Below are positions 11,509-23,497 of a stretch of DNA of 64,000 bases, piece after piece. A program made the position numbers and the translations under genes. The notes under the pieces are model-generated. The model was not told the origin of the DNA. It worked only from the letters and a program-made list of their open reading frames with translations, and searched no databases. Position 1 is the stretch's first letter, and every line of letters begins with the position of its first letter. The DNA is from Thalassia testudinum (Eukaryota; Streptophyta; Magnoliopsida; Alismatales; Hydrocharitaceae): assembly GCA_037157565.1 (NCBI GenBank), contig JAZHRO010000063.1:10646001-10710000 (forward strand), given 5' to 3'.

Positions 11509-11821
11509 TTATGGTAGGGTGTATTGCTTAGGAATGTTTATGCCCAAAACATAATGGCTTGAACTTTCAGCATACTGCTACATATCTTCTGGGCAGGTTG
11601 TATTGCCCTTTGTTAAACATGCCTAAGATGATGGCCCGATTGATCGGCATACTGCCCACATTGACTTGATGTTTTGAGATTTCTTTACTTATCATGATGT
11701 GTGTATGAATGATGGCAGGTGTGCTGACCACTTAGGATAGATAAATTTCTTTCAAAATTGTTGAATGTTATATCATCTGTTTTGCAAGTAGCCCATATCC
11801 TACCACACAACCCACCTAAAC
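11509..11821. other. Unassigned AT-rich sequence
   Basis: About 310 bp between AthA and the transposon-type ORF. No open frame, repeat or regulatory motif stands out beyond loosely repeated words such as GCATACTGC and GTATTGC. It may be the 5' flank of the following pseudogene. Confidence 0.4.
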
Positions 11822-12684
11822 ATGCCTCCTCATAGGAAGCAAGCTGAGGGCTCTTTCTCCTCCCAATCCCATTCCACCTACCTAGCAGATCGTTACATAG
11901 TGACACCGCTAGACAGTGGTTCTGTCGCTTCGCTAATGCTAAGGTTAAATCTCCTAGGTTCATAGTATGGAATGATTTCTCCCACTTGAACCTTCGCAAA
12001 CACCTCGAGACACTTCACCTTTTCAATTATTTCAATCGTCAATTCCACTCCAGGGTTGGAATTGTCAGGGTGTTCCTGGACCTAGTCCACCTATTTTATG
12101 CCAACATCGTTGAGGACTATAGCAATGATGAGTTTGAGCTTTGTACCCTTCTTTTTGGCTGATGTATCAGCATCACCTATGACTCCATATCCGAGCTCTT
12201 ATCCATTCCTAATGCAGGAAATGATTTTGAGGACATCTTGTGGGAATATGACACTAAGGCCATAAACTAAGAATTGGTTCTCCCTGATAAATACGAACCC
12301 CACCTTGGCACCCTACCTTACAAAAACCTCAAACCTCTCCCTTGTCTACTCTCCCATATTTTGGGATGGGATCTTCTAAATAAATCCGATGATTTTGATT
12401 ATATCTTATGCCAACACAAGGCGCTTCTCTTTGCAGCTGTTCGTCATATTCCTTTTAATTTCTGCCGTCTCATAGTCCGGGTCATGAATGAAGACCACGC
12501 GGCTTCTTTACCATTTGGGTCCATCCTTTCCAAACTCATTGGCAGTCATAGGATACCCACCAATCACTAAGCCATAGATAAAAAGGTCAAACCATATAAT
12601 TGGGCCATCGTCGCAAAGATGCGTATCCTTCTGGAGCACATCAATCCCGATGTCGGGGTTGATGATGATGAGCTCCCACCATAA
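11822..12684 (+). pseudogene. Plant transposon-type protein (Transposase_32-like), N-terminal part
   Basis: Starts MPPHRKQAEGS at 11822 and, after a frameshift near 11880-11900, continues in one frame to 12684. It includes FLDLVHLFYANI, ISITYDSISELLSIP, PYKNLKPLPC, LLFAAVRHIPFNFCRLIVR and LPFGSILSKLIG. The run of motifs (FYANL, then 'lglP', then a helix ending LPFGxxLxxxF) fits the plant-only family called putative plant transposon protein (Pfam Transposase_32), common beside or inside retrotransposons. In-frame stops at 12160, 12268 and 12568 show decay. The frame stops just before LTR X1, and a fragment after X1 (17245-17449) looks like its C-terminus. The family call is by motif memory only. 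Confidence 0.6.
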
Positions 12685-14106
12685 TTAAACTTTTATAAAC
12701 AACGACCACTATGGATAGAGGCCCTGCTAATGGGAACACCATCATGAACCATAAACTAGCTCATTTTGATCTAATTAAGTCGGTAAATGCTCCGACATAA
12801 CTGTCAGAGAGTCATATTTCACTGCAAATTCATTATGAGGGAAAGATAAGAAAATAGGGTTAAAACTATAATTTTACCATCATATCTTGAATGCAGTACA
12901 ACCATGGATTTTCTTAGGGGTTAATTAAGGGTCAAAGAGTCCTAAAAGGCTAACAAGTGGGTTGAAACAGACAGAAAAGGGTTTTCGCGTGTTTTGAGAA
13001 TAAAATGACTTTTGAAATCCTAAAAACAGACTCGCTTAATTAACTGAGGTTCTGGTCAAGATAAAATTCACCTAAATCCTCTAAAATTCATATAAAAATA
13101 TTCTCTAGGATTTAGTACTTTCAATTTGACTATCAGAACCCATCTTGACTTAAAATAAAGTCTCAGACTGACATTTTCCCTAATTTAGATTTTTGCATAA
13201 ATTACCCAGCCAAATATGGTCAAAACCAAAATCCAACTTTACCATTGGATTTTCTAAGTCCAAATTAAGTTTGTACCAAAATTTGGACCCAATCTGAGAT
13301 CATCTTGACCTAGTTTGCAGTTTGATCCAGTATGAGTCTTTTCTCTCACACACATGCTCTTAACTTTTGAATTCCTTACAGAAAGGCCCCTATCTTTGTC
13401 GTCACTCTTTGAAAATTGGTCCCTCCGCCATTATCGCGGAGGAATCCTTCTCCAGCGACCTTTGATTGAAGAGAACTCCTCTGTTCAATCAATCCCTTCC
13501 AAAATTGGAAGGGAGATTCCTTGAGGAGTCCTCTTCCCATTGAATCCGTCCATGTGCCCTAAAATTTTCCCAATCTCTCATGCAAATGCATGATAGATTT
13601 GGGTATCTCAAAACTTTCCTCTCCGGCGACATTTCTTAAGCTTGGAAGCTTGGCTTCCAAGCTCAAACTGACATGTTAAACCCTATAAAAGGAGCCTAAG
13701 GGCATGGCCGTATTCAAGAGCAAGTTTTTGGGAGCCAAATCACTTTAATCCCCCTCCTCCGGCCACTAAAAAACCCTGCTACGGCAACCTCTCTGGATTT
13801 CTCTCCTCTGGCCATCCAACCATCAAATTGGACGACTTAAACTATTCTTCTCTTCGTCACGACCCTCCCCAGCCAAAGGGAGGGCGTTCCTTCGTCTGCA
13901 TCGCCGTCGTCGTCTCGCCGCTTCTTCCTCCTCCGACTCCGATCGATCAACACCGAAGCCCTCCACCTCCCAATCACCTTGCTAAGCCCCTCTTTTGCTC
14001 TCTCTCTTTCTATTTTGCTTTTCCACTCTCTACACATACGCATAACCACCGCTTCTCCCTCAATGCACTTCATCTTCTCCGCCTCTGGTGATGCCTACTC
14101 ACCGCT

Positions 14107-15872
14107 TGATGTAAACACATTTACACTACTTAAAATGTCTATTTATGCATGTTCTTAAGCATAGGATTGCATTTCATGATATAAATATTGCATTACATGC
14201 ATCATCTTGCATTTAGAGTAGTTTGAATAAAATGGAGGTTAATTGTCTCCTTTTATGTGCTTGGACAGGGCAAATATTTTATCGGGGCCTCGGATCAGAG
14301 ATCCAACCGTATGGATATGATCAGGGCGACGATTGGAGTTCAACGACTCCAAGATCGCCCTAATCAGGCATCCGTAGCATCAGATAGAGACCGGGGAACC
14401 CTAGAAGATCAAGGGCCAGGATGGTGTAAATCCGCACTTCAGATGGCAAATCCGACCACACGGATGAATTCGGATCGACGATCGCAGCCCAACGACACAA
14501 AAATCGAGTCAATCCGACATCCGTGGCACCATCTACAACTTCCAGAAGATGGACGGCCAAGATGGCGCCATGTGGCGCCATCTCAGCCGCCCAATCGGCC
14601 GCATGCGTCTTGTGAAGACCGCGCACCGTCTCCTCTCCGCCGTTGGATCTCGATCCAACGGCTGCGGTCGCTCGCGCTTAAAAGCGTCCGCGCGACCATT
14701 TCGCCCGCGTAGCGCAGCGGCGACGCAGCTGCGGGCGAAGCGGAGGTCGCGGGTTCGAGCCGCGGTGAGGGGGTGGAAGGCGCGGGCGAGCGGGCGCGCA
14801 CGAGCGTCAGATGAAGATCCAACGGCTGCGCGCGCTCAATCAGGACGACGCGCGATTGCACGCCGGGCGTAACGCGCGATCGTACGCGGGCGGGCGCGCT
14901 ACGCAGCGGGCGCGGACGCGTCTAAGCCGTCCGATCTCGCGATCGGACGGCTGAAAATCAAGCGACGTGCGTAGGCGTTACGCGCGGGCAGCCGAGTGGG
15001 CGCGCGTGGGCACGGCGGCTATGCCCACGTTGAGGGCTTTAGCAACGGTTTTATCCGTCACTAAAGACCCCTTATTTATTATTTTGAAGATGTAATGTCC
15101 ATTTTGCCCCCACTCCTTGCAACTATAAAAGGAGACCCCCTCCATACGAAATTTTCATCCCTTCCTTCTCCTCTCTACCTCTCCAAAGCTCAAGAGAAGC
15201 TTGTCCCACACCCGGGATGCTTCTCGCGAGATAAAGTCCAAATTTTCGTCCCCCTTCGGAAGTGGATCCCGCGACGACGACGGCGTGCTGCTTCGTTCCC
15301 GTTCATCTGCTTCATCCTCCTTCGTCCCGCTTCGTTCTCCTTCGTCCAGGCGTCGTCCCGTCCGGCTTGTCCTCCAAGCGACCGTCGAGGAGGATTCTCT
15401 CTCCCTATTCTTTTTACTGCTTTCTAGTATAGATTTACTGCTTTCTAGAGTAGTCTATTCGTCCTCCGAGCGATCGTCGAGGAGGACATTTCTCCCTCCA
15501 TTCTTTTAATGCTTTCTAGAGTAATTGTTTTATGTTTTCTAGTTGTAACGAAAGAACTCTTTTATGATAAATTCCTTGTCTATTCTACATCTCATTTTGA
15601 TTTCCATGTATAGTATTCCTTCTCTCTCTCTTACTCCCTCTCTCTCTTTTATTTGTTGTAGATACTTAGATAGTTTAAATTGAATTTATTTGTGACAAAA
15701 TAAAAAGAAACGCGAAGTTTTTAAATCAAACGTTCGCCTCCCTGTGTTCGACCCGGAATTTTAATTTCGGTATAAATTTTATTTGTTGAACACTGATCCT
15801 TTGCTTTCGAACTACAACGACGGATTTTCCAAAACCAAACACGTTAGCGTAGGTTCGTAAATAAGTTCAACA
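14107..15872 (+). repeat. Solo LTR of the AthA type with CCGCT target duplication
   Basis: A 1766-bp TGATGT...TTCAACA LTR, in sense orientation relative to the minus-strand AthA LTRs. It is flanked by perfect 5-bp repeats CCGCT (14102-14106 and 15873-15877), proving insertion followed by LTR-LTR recombination. Modules in order: hairpin around 14640-14661, tRNA-like block 14706-14765, 12-bp hairpin arms 14925-14936 and 14941-14952, U3 hairpin 15034-15068, TATA box CTATAAAAGGAG at 15123. It is far richer in CpG than its relatives here, suggesting a younger insertion. Confidence 0.93.
14706..14765 (+). promoter_or_regulatory. tRNA-like A-box/B-box block in solo LTR
   Basis: Plus-strand TAGCGCAGCGG (A-box-like, from 14710) and GGGTTCGAGCC (B-box-like, 14751-14761), about 30 bases apart, the spacing used by RNA polymerase III type 2 promoters. 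It is the CpG-intact version of the block in the AthA LTRs. Confidence 0.6.
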
Positions 15873-17244
15873 CCGCTACACTGCACGAATCATGCTACTA
15901 TCACCTCCATACGCTCCGCCGTGCTACACCGCACAAAAGCCCTAACATCTCCTCTCCTATTACCCATCCTAACACCCCAACGACCTACCCACTGCCGCAC
16001 CACCATCTTTGACCTCCACACATCACCATACACCCTCTCACGACACGCCACTGCCACCGTCACACTCGCTGTGCCACAGCGATCCTACTGAACCATTTGA
16101 CGTGGCCGTAAGGCCATTTTTCTTGAGTTTCAGGTAATAGGTCATCGTTGCCATTGGAAAAGCTTCAAGCGAAGCTTGAAGCCTTGCTCCAGGCATTGCG
16201 AGCCCCAGGTGAAGTCCTAGGCACTGCAGCTTTGCTCAAGGAACGTGCCTAGGACTCCAATTGGAGGGAATACCCCCAGTAGCAGGTGCAATCAAACGGA
16301 GAGACCTTCCTGCTGCGCTGTGCAAAGGAAGGGTGGGACTTTAGTCCCACCTCGGAAGCTGAAGAGTGCCCGCACCTACTTAAATTGAATTTGTCGCATT
16401 AGTTGTTTGCCTCAGCACACACATGGGGTGAGGTCCCCGCACGTGCCCTCATGTGCCTCGCCCGCGACACCTTACACCCGGGTCTGGCCATGACCCAATA
16501 ACCTGCCTAACCTATGTACTCCTCGGCTGCACCCCACGCCTGCAGTCTTGGACCTGGGTGCGCTCTAGGTTCGAAAACCCGATAACCCGGTACTGTTGGA
16601 GGCTCTGGGAGAGTGTGATCCAAGGAGAGAAAGAGAGGATAGTGCGCGGGGGTAGGGGGTTTTGCTCTGAGAAGGATTGGCTGACACTTAGCCAAAATTG
16701 AGGATCCTTCCCCCTCTGCGTGAAGAAGAAGAGCAGAAGAACAAAGTAGAGAAGCAGAAGAAGAATAGAAGAGCAAAGAAAGAAGAAGAAAAGAAGAGGA
16801 GCCACACAAGAAGAGTAGAGAAGCAGAAGAAGAAAGAAGGAAAGCAAGAAGAAGAGGAAGAAGAAATCAGAGAAAAAGCACTGTTCATTAGACGTTTAAG
16901 ACGTCTGATTGAATATTCAAACAGCTGAGATCATTTCATATATAACGATTTTGTTTTATTTTCCATTATTGTAGGGAGTAATTGGTGATTCAAATCACCA
17001 TTTTACTCCATTCTTTTTGCAGTCAGATACTTGATCTTATTGCTACATTATTCTGAATCAATTTCTGATTATACTTTCATATCTCTATTGTTTTAAATTG
17101 CAATTTTGAGAATTGAATTCCTACTTACTCCCAGTGAACGACCTCAGACTTTTTTCGAGTATAAATTTTATCTGTTTTTCACACTGATTCGACCTATACT
17201 GCAACACGATGATTCTAAAACCCATTTCAGAGCGACCAACACCT

Positions 17245-17449
17245 GTGCTTGAGCTTTGATGAGTCAAGGGACCCTGCCACTGACTCCATCACCAATGATA
17301 TCTCCACCTTGATGCGGTGCAACAGCGACATTTACTCATATTTAGGCAACATGCGCTTAGATATAAATGAGTTGCACGCCGACGTCCGACATCAGCAGAT
17401 GGGTCAAGGTCTAGCACATCGCTACCAGTGCCAAGACCATCCAAAGTAG
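17245..17449 (+). pseudogene. Possible C-terminal remnant of the transposon-type protein
   Basis: Open frame without ATG (TTG at 17249) reading SFDESRDPATDSITNDIS and then a hydrophilic helix-prone stretch ending HRYQCQDHPK. Proteins like the one at 11822-12684 usually end in such a Gln/Asp-rich helical tail, and this piece resumes just after LTR X1. I infer it is the same gene interrupted by X1; the tail alone is too short to prove it. Confidence 0.35.
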
Positions 17450-17457
17450 CACTACCC

Positions 17458-19140
17458 TGATACAAAAATATGTGATTTTATAATTGATGGAAATTAATGT
17501 CATTGCAACATGTAAAATCGACTAACTTTTAAATTTATACTTCGAGATAGGGTGAAGTATCTAGGGTTGTCTAAGGAGGCCAAATTCTTAGTTATCAAAA
17601 TATCTTTCTCTCTCGCTATCTCAAGTCTCCTTTTTTTGTATTTGATTTTGGTACTTTTTAGGTTTTTGGGAGATAATTGGGGATTGATTATGCGAAACAC
17701 AGAAAAGAAATTACACCTACGTGACAATAAAGATCTCCTAAGCTCACCCTAGGCAAGTGTGCCTAGGGTAATTAAAAGGGAAGAGTGTGGTGCACTAAGT
17801 ACTATAGGAAGAGAATAAAGAAAATGGGAACACAGAAATAGAAAGGCGATTGCAACTTTTGTATTACTAGTGAAATAAAGTACTAGTAACTAAATGCTTG
17901 TTAAAAGAAAGATGACAAAAGCTAATACAAAAGAGAATTAAAAAGATGAAGAAAAAGATATCCTCCAAGTAGTGAAGAGCTCTTGCTCCAAGTGCGACTA
18001 CTCCCGCACTAGGAAGAGAAGTCCTTGTGCTCTTGGCATGCTCCTCCATCTCCTCCTCTAGGGTGGACGTGCACCACGTTGAACTCTCCTCTGCCTGGTC
18101 ATCCTCCTTAGGGTTGATCCTTGGCTTGGACCAAGGACGAAGGGAGGAAAAAGAAGGCACCAAGGGAGAAAGGTACTCTCTTAATCTTCTTCTCTTCTCT
18201 CCTTCCTATGGCCAGATATGAAGGTGGATATAGGGCGAAGTATGTGAAGCCAAATATGATTTTTTTGGAGGAAGGAATGGGGCATTTATAGGAAGGGAAG
18301 GATAGGGGGTTGGCGTGGACTTAACTTAGGAGGTGGTCGGCCATGGTAGAGCTTAGCTAAGCTAGCTTAGCTAGTAGGGTAGTAGAGGAAGGAGTAGAGG
18401 AGCTAAGGTTTTGGTTGGAGGAACTATCTTGAATCTTCATGGAGCTGTAAGGTTGCTGAAGGGAGCTGCATCTGAGCTCAATTAGAAAGTTCTTTTCTAG
18501 CTACTAAACCAAGTTGGATTGAGCTGGCTTCTGGCAATGTAAGCTGAGGTGAGCTAGATCTGGTCTTCCAGAAGGCTACTTAGCTAGCTTGCTTGGGTCA
18601 AGTAGCTAAGCTCAACCAAGTTGAGCTGAGTTAAGTCTTCGGGAGCTGGAGTTGAGCTGGCCTGAGCTAGTTGAGGACTTCTTCAGCTGATTAGGCTTAG
18701 CTAGTTGATGGTAGTAGCTAAACCTGGTCAAGTAGAGCTTCCATGGACTGAATAGAGCTGGGAGGAGTTGAAAGGAGCTGAGTTCAACTGAGTTGAGCTA
18801 GCTTGAGCTTCCATCTAATTGAGGTGAGTTGAATGGAGCTGAGATGAGCTGAATCTAGCTGGGTTGAGCTGGAATGAGCTGGAATCAAGCTGAGATGAGC
18901 TGGATTCAGTTGAATTGAGCTTCTTCATCTTCTGCCTTTCTTAATAGCAAGGTTTGTGGGATATTCTAAATCTGTTCATCCCTGACAAAGAAATAAAGAT
19001 GTAAAATTAACAAAAATAATGCAATGCATAGCTATATTAGGACATGCCTAAATACAACTCAAAACCATAATGCAAGGTACAAAACCTAAGAGCTAGATGT
19101 GTTTTTAGGCATAATAGTGATTATAAACTAGGGTTTATCA
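17458..19140 (-). repeat. AthB 3' LTR
   Basis: TGATACAAAAATATG at the left, GTTTATCA at the right; aligns throughout with 25102-26812. From about 18340 to 18925 it is an array of degenerate GAGCTGA/AGCTGAGTT words, present in both LTRs. A GA/TC-rich, possibly 5' UTR-like stretch lies at 17940-18200. Confidence 0.9.
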
Positions 19141-20430
19141 CGCCCTATGCTTATCTTTTTGCTAATCTCTTAGCAAAATTGAATTTCGCAAAAATAATTT
19201 TGGGAAAACTAATTTTTTTACTTTTGGGGAAGACATTATGGGACTTTGGTTGATTGAGAAAAAAAAAAGGTATGGGATTTGTTAAGGATAAAATATTAGG
19301 ATTCATCTTTGGATCCAAGGGTTATATTAATCAGGATTAATGTGGCCTTCAAGAATTAACTAATTATCTCTTTTCTAATTCAAATAACCTAAAATTATTT
19401 TCACGGTTAAGACCTCCTTGGGTAATGAACTCGATCTGCAACTTGCATAACTATAAAGAATCAAGTGTAAGTGCTTGTGATTTACCAACATTTTTGGGAT
19501 AATAGATTTAAATGATCGTGTTTTTGAAAACTTTTTTGCTTTTTTCTGACTTTTTTTTTTACTCCCCTATGCATAGCCTCAGAGAAGTCCTAATACAGAT
19601 GTGTCGGGATCATCATTCCCGTTACCAATCCTCGAGTGGGCTCTAGCGTTAGTACTTCGAGATAGCACCATCCAAGACACTCCTCAAAAGCTCACAACCC
19701 CAAAACACAAAGCGATGTAAAGAGGTGCTTCAGGTAAACTCAAGCTCTTACTCCAACACTATAGGTAGAGCACCATAGAAAATACCTGAGTCGCAAAAAT
19801 ACACCTTAATGCTCTATTTGAAGGTATGGAATATAGATATAAAGCATTGCCGAGGTGGTAACATGTTAACATCATGTCCTCAAAGGAGGTATTTTCCTCT
19901 TTCTCGGTGGTGGGAACTTACACCAATTATCTGCCTTAGCCTTTCACTATTAAATATTTAAATGGTTTTGGAGCTTGGGTTGTGTTGGCTTTGTGTGTGA
20001 AGTGTTTGACACAAGATTTTCAAAAGAGATGCAAGTTTTTGGATGGAGAATTAAGCCAAGTAATATCCAGGCCGCTAAATAAAATCAAGTTACTTGAATT
20101 ATCAAGTGTTCAGAAAGAATTTTTCAAAGGATACCTAATCTAGTCTAAGTTTGGTAGACCTAAAAATTCTAACAAGCGGATCCGCATCTTTGTCCTTAGT
20201 TTGTTAAAGATTAAATCCTAAAGTGTACCCTTTTGAAATGAGGTCTCAACGTTAGTCTCGAGTTTTCAAAATTTCCTCAAAGTGTTTTATGATTTTTATG
20301 AAAAATGGATGCAAAATAAAAGAATTTATTTTATTTTTTATTTTTTTGGGTTTTGAAAATCTTGAAATGATCGCCAAATTTAAAAACATCCCCCCCCCCC
20401 CAATGCTTAAGATATGGCACGTCCTCATGC
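19141..20430 (-). other. AthB polypurine tract, hairpin and 3' UTR
   Basis: Next to the LTR, on the minus strand, is a purine-rich AAGATAAGCATAGGGCG preceded by a hairpin with arms TTTTGCTAA (19157-19165) and TTAGCAAAA (19170-19178). The arms carry a compensatory change relative to AthA. The rest is non-coding, AT-rich, and ends in the conserved internal motif at 20390-20430, which here contains 12 consecutive G on the minus strand. Confidence 0.75.
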
Positions 20431-20555
20431 ATAAGAAGGGAAAAGGAGAGAACCTGAGGTCACAGTCAGGATAGGCAGAACCTAGAAATGGAGGGAAAAG
20501 CAAAAGCGGCAAAAATGGTGGGTTACCTCCCACTAGGGCTGTGTTTTACGCCTTT

Positions 20556-20945
20556 TCAGCTGGGCATAAGGCATTGCACGGAAGACAGAAGATCATTAAG
20601 GAAATTAGACACTTGAATGCCCTCATGAATGAGATCTTCCTCTTGGTCCCCTAAAAGATAAGTGGTAGAAGAAAGGGGACTAAAATAAGATGGAAAATGA
20701 GAGAGGGAACTTGAGTCTGGCCAAGGTTGTATGTCAGGATACAGGCTAGACTCGAAATAAAGAAGGTGCAGGTCTAGAGGTGGGTGAAGGTTAGAGGAGT
20801 TAGGTGAATCAGGGGGTGGATATGATGTTAGATTAGGAAGAGGGGTTGATAGAAGGCAGGAGTCCGCGATGTTGATGTCGCCGACCACAGATTCAGAATT
20901 GGAATCACCAAAGAAATTGTGGTCGGGATAAGAATCCACAAGCAT
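20556..20945 (-). pseudogene. AthB Ser/Pro-rich reading frame downstream of protease
   Basis: Open frame of 129 residues rich in Ser, Pro and Leu (MLVDSYPDHNFFGDSNSESV at its start), lying where RT would begin in an autonomous relative. No domain recognised. Just after it (about 20535) is a GTGGGAGGTAACCCACC word. The counterpart GGAGGCAACC follows integrase in AthF (48690), so this frame spans the site of the pol deletion. It may be protease linker fused to integrase tail, or simply unconstrained. Confidence 0.4.
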
Positions 20946-21480
20946 AGTTCCTCCATTAATTCAGTAATTTCTATGTCTGAGTCCTTGAAAAATTCATCAT
21001 CATGGAATCTCTTAGAAGCTTTAAAATATCAAGAGTAATAGTTTGGCCATCGCAAGTGATATCCATTTTTTCAGTATGGCAATTAATGTTTGCTTTTGTT
21101 GTGGCCAAAAAGGGTCTTCCAAGAATAATGGGGGCATTCTTCAATGTTGTAGGTACCTCAATGTCAAGGACTAGAAAATCGACAGGAAATATACAGTTCT
21201 GGACCTTAACAAGAACATCCTCGACTATCTCCTTGGGTTTGATTGTAGATCAGTTGGCTAACTCAAGGATAACCTCGATGCGTTTTAATTCACCGATCTT
21301 AAACTCCTCAAATAAAATAGTAGGGATGATATTAACAGAGGCACCTAAGTCGGGTACGGTGTGATCAAAACTAGTGTCATTGATGACAACTGATATTAGG
21401 AGAGTGCCAAGATCTTTCATTTTCGGAGGCAGCTTGCTCTGAATGACATAGCTTATTATCTCCGATAAATGAATTCTTTT
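20946..21480 (-). pseudogene. AthB aspartic protease
   Basis: Minus-strand translation gives VPDLGASVNIIPTILFEEF (Asp codon at 21350-21352), then IVEDVLVKVQNCIFPVDF, LVLDIEV and APIILGRPFLATTKANINC. This is the full Athila-type DLGAS protease pattern. One stop lies between LELAN and STIKP. Its close match to the AthA protease supports the family call. The gene is decayed but recognisable. Confidence 0.85.
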
Positions 21481-23497
21481 TAGATTTTAAGTCTACCTTT
21501 TTGAGGTACAAAGATCTTTAAGAAATTTAACATAGGAAAGGATGTATTTAATGTCATCTAGGAGAGGAATATTGATGTGAATTTGCCCAAATAAATCCAT
21601 GAGTTCCTCAGTTGTGGGCTCAGATTTCTTTCTTTTAGGTTGGTTGAGGGAAAGGAATGAGAGTCTTTCCTTGAAAATCAATTTGATCTTTTTGGGTTTC
21701 TTCTTGAAGAGTGTGCGAAGAATCAACTTGCATTTTGTTAGGGTGGGTTTCAGGTGAAGATGTGGAAGGCCCAGGATCTTGTGTGGTCTTCCTGCTCTTC
21801 AGAGTGACTGCATTGGTAGTGTGACTGTGTCTAGGAGGTCGGGAACCCTGGTTTTGGGGGAAACTAGGGGGATGCTGTGGGGCTAGCTGAATAGGAGGTT
21901 GATAATGGTTGGAATTTGAACCTTGGTTGTAGTTCCTTTGATTATTTGGATTAGGCATGGGCTGAGAAGGCAAATTACTTGTAGGTCGTTAGTCTAGAGT
22001 AACCCCAATTTGGTTTTTCAATGTAGTCATCATGCGAGTTACCTCAGACATCTGGTTTTGCATGCCTTGCAGGGTTTTCATGTGCTGAGCATTAATATCA
22101 TTTTGAGATGGCCCAAAAGAAAACTGGCTTTGCCCATAAATCCCGTGCTGGTTTTGTTGATGGAAAGGAACTTGAGTAGGGGCTTTCCAGGAAAAGTTCG
22201 GGTTATTCATCCAATTAGGATTGTATGAATAGGCAGAATTTCTAAAATTATCCTAGAGAGCAGGGATATTCTCAGTAGTAGGGCTAAAAGAATTGGGAAA
22301 ATCATATGTCCCAGTCATTTCCGATATAACCTCGGGAAAATAATTAGACTTAGCTGGGATGTCACCTATGTTGTGCAAGTTTTCTCTCTTCATGATGTTA
22401 GGCGGAGTCAGATGTGGAGCTTATTTTTGATTGAATTTTTTCTTTAATTTCTTTTGGTGAATTTGCATCTGGTCTAGTCTCTGTGTAATCATCTAGATAT
22501 CAACCTGAGTCACTGGAACATATGCAGATCTAGAATCGATTTCATTTAAGCCGAGCCTATGATTAGAATTCCTGTTGAAAGTATCAATTGAGGTCCTCAA
22601 ATAATTGGTATGCACTTTCGTCATTTTTGTTCATGAAGTTACCCTTACATGAGGCATCCAAGAATTTTCATAATTGATCTTTTAATTCATGATAGAAGAT
22701 GTGCATTAACTGCTAAAGTGGGATTTCATGATGAGGGCAACTCTACAGTAAATCCTAAAATCGCTATCTTCGCAAGGCATTTGTATGACCGATTGGGAAA
22801 ATTTTTTTGAGAAAAGCACTTTTGAGTTGCGGCCAGGTGGTTATCGATCAGTCGATAGTCCTGAACCAGTAAGCAACCTTATTCTTAAGATTGAGAGGAA
22901 ATAATCTCATGAATCATAGGTCCTCCTGCACATTGCAGGAGCGAGTAGTTTGGGTGAGGATGGTTAGTTCCTCCAAATGGGTAAAGGGGTCTTCTCTGGG
23001 AAGGCCGTGAAAATGCTTAATGAGGTTCAGGATAGCTAGCTCAATTTCGAAGTCCCCCATGGGAATTACCAGTCCCGATCTTTCTTCATAGTTAGAAGGA
23101 TCATAAAAATCCTTTAGAGGAACGATGAGATCTTGGGGTGGTAAATTGTCTTGTTGATTAGCTAGGTTTGTTATAGTCCTAGCCAATTATTATTGATTGG
23201 TGTGAAGTTGAGCCAATTGCTCAACCATCATCAACAACAAATTAGGCGGGGGGATTTGGTTTTGATTTGGTAGCAACTCATGATTTTTAGGAAGCTCCAA
23301 GTTAAGAAGGTCAGGTATGGGAAAATTAACCTGCGAGTTAGAGGCAGGTTGAGAGGTGGAAGAAGTGGACTTGTTCGAGTGTTTTCCATATTAAAATAGG
23401 AAGAGGAAGAAGGTGGATAAGAAGTCAAATGTCTGGTGCGAGGAGCAAAATCAAGAGGTCCCTCCACGTATGGATTTTGAGACCTTCTCCCGTGCAT
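21481..23497 (-). pseudogene. AthB gag, broken
   Basis: The start is probably MHGRRSQNPYVEGPLDFAP (ATG at 23495-23497), parallel to the AthA gag start. The capsid region (22914-23186) reads LKDFYDPSNYEERSG, LIKHFHGLPREDPFTHLEE; further parts give LKSAFLKK and HTNALRR. The C-terminal half (21493-22210) is Gln/Pro/Asn-rich with a helix (MKTLQGMQNQMSEVTRMM) and ends ILSYVKFLKDLCTSKR, the Athila gag boundary. Frameshifts and stops divide it into at least four segments. Confidence 0.85.

Larger units (their letters stand above)
12725..17241 (+). repeat. LTR X1: 2.7 kb LTR of family X, split by a nested solo LTR
   Basis: Reads TGCTAATGGG at the left and ACCAACA at the right. It aligns collinearly, in opposite orientation, with X2 (30610-33307): for example the GGGGTTAAT block near 12918, the TATA box CCCTATAAAAGGAGCC near 13680, the GCCCTCATG block near 16446 and the GAACGACCTC block near 17137. 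Without the nested insertion it is ~2746 bp against 2698 bp for X2. It holds two perfect small hairpins (13640-13662; 16162-16182) and a GAA-rich purine tract (16720-16875). No primer site or matched 5-bp flank is seen (GGCCC against CCTGT), so its insertion history is unclear. Confidence 0.75.

Noticed and set aside
14257..14872. 151- and 107-residue ORFs in the solo LTR
   Set aside because: GC-rich LTR sequence with frames open by chance; sister LTRs have no matching frames.
16507..16928. Ser/Leu/Phe-rich and Lys/Glu-rich ORFs
   Set aside because: Artefacts of the GAA/TTC tract in LTR X1.
18027..18221. Short ORFs at 18027 and 25643 present in both AthB LTRs
   Set aside because: Paired occurrence reflects LTR duplication; the frames differ between copies by indels, so no coding signal.
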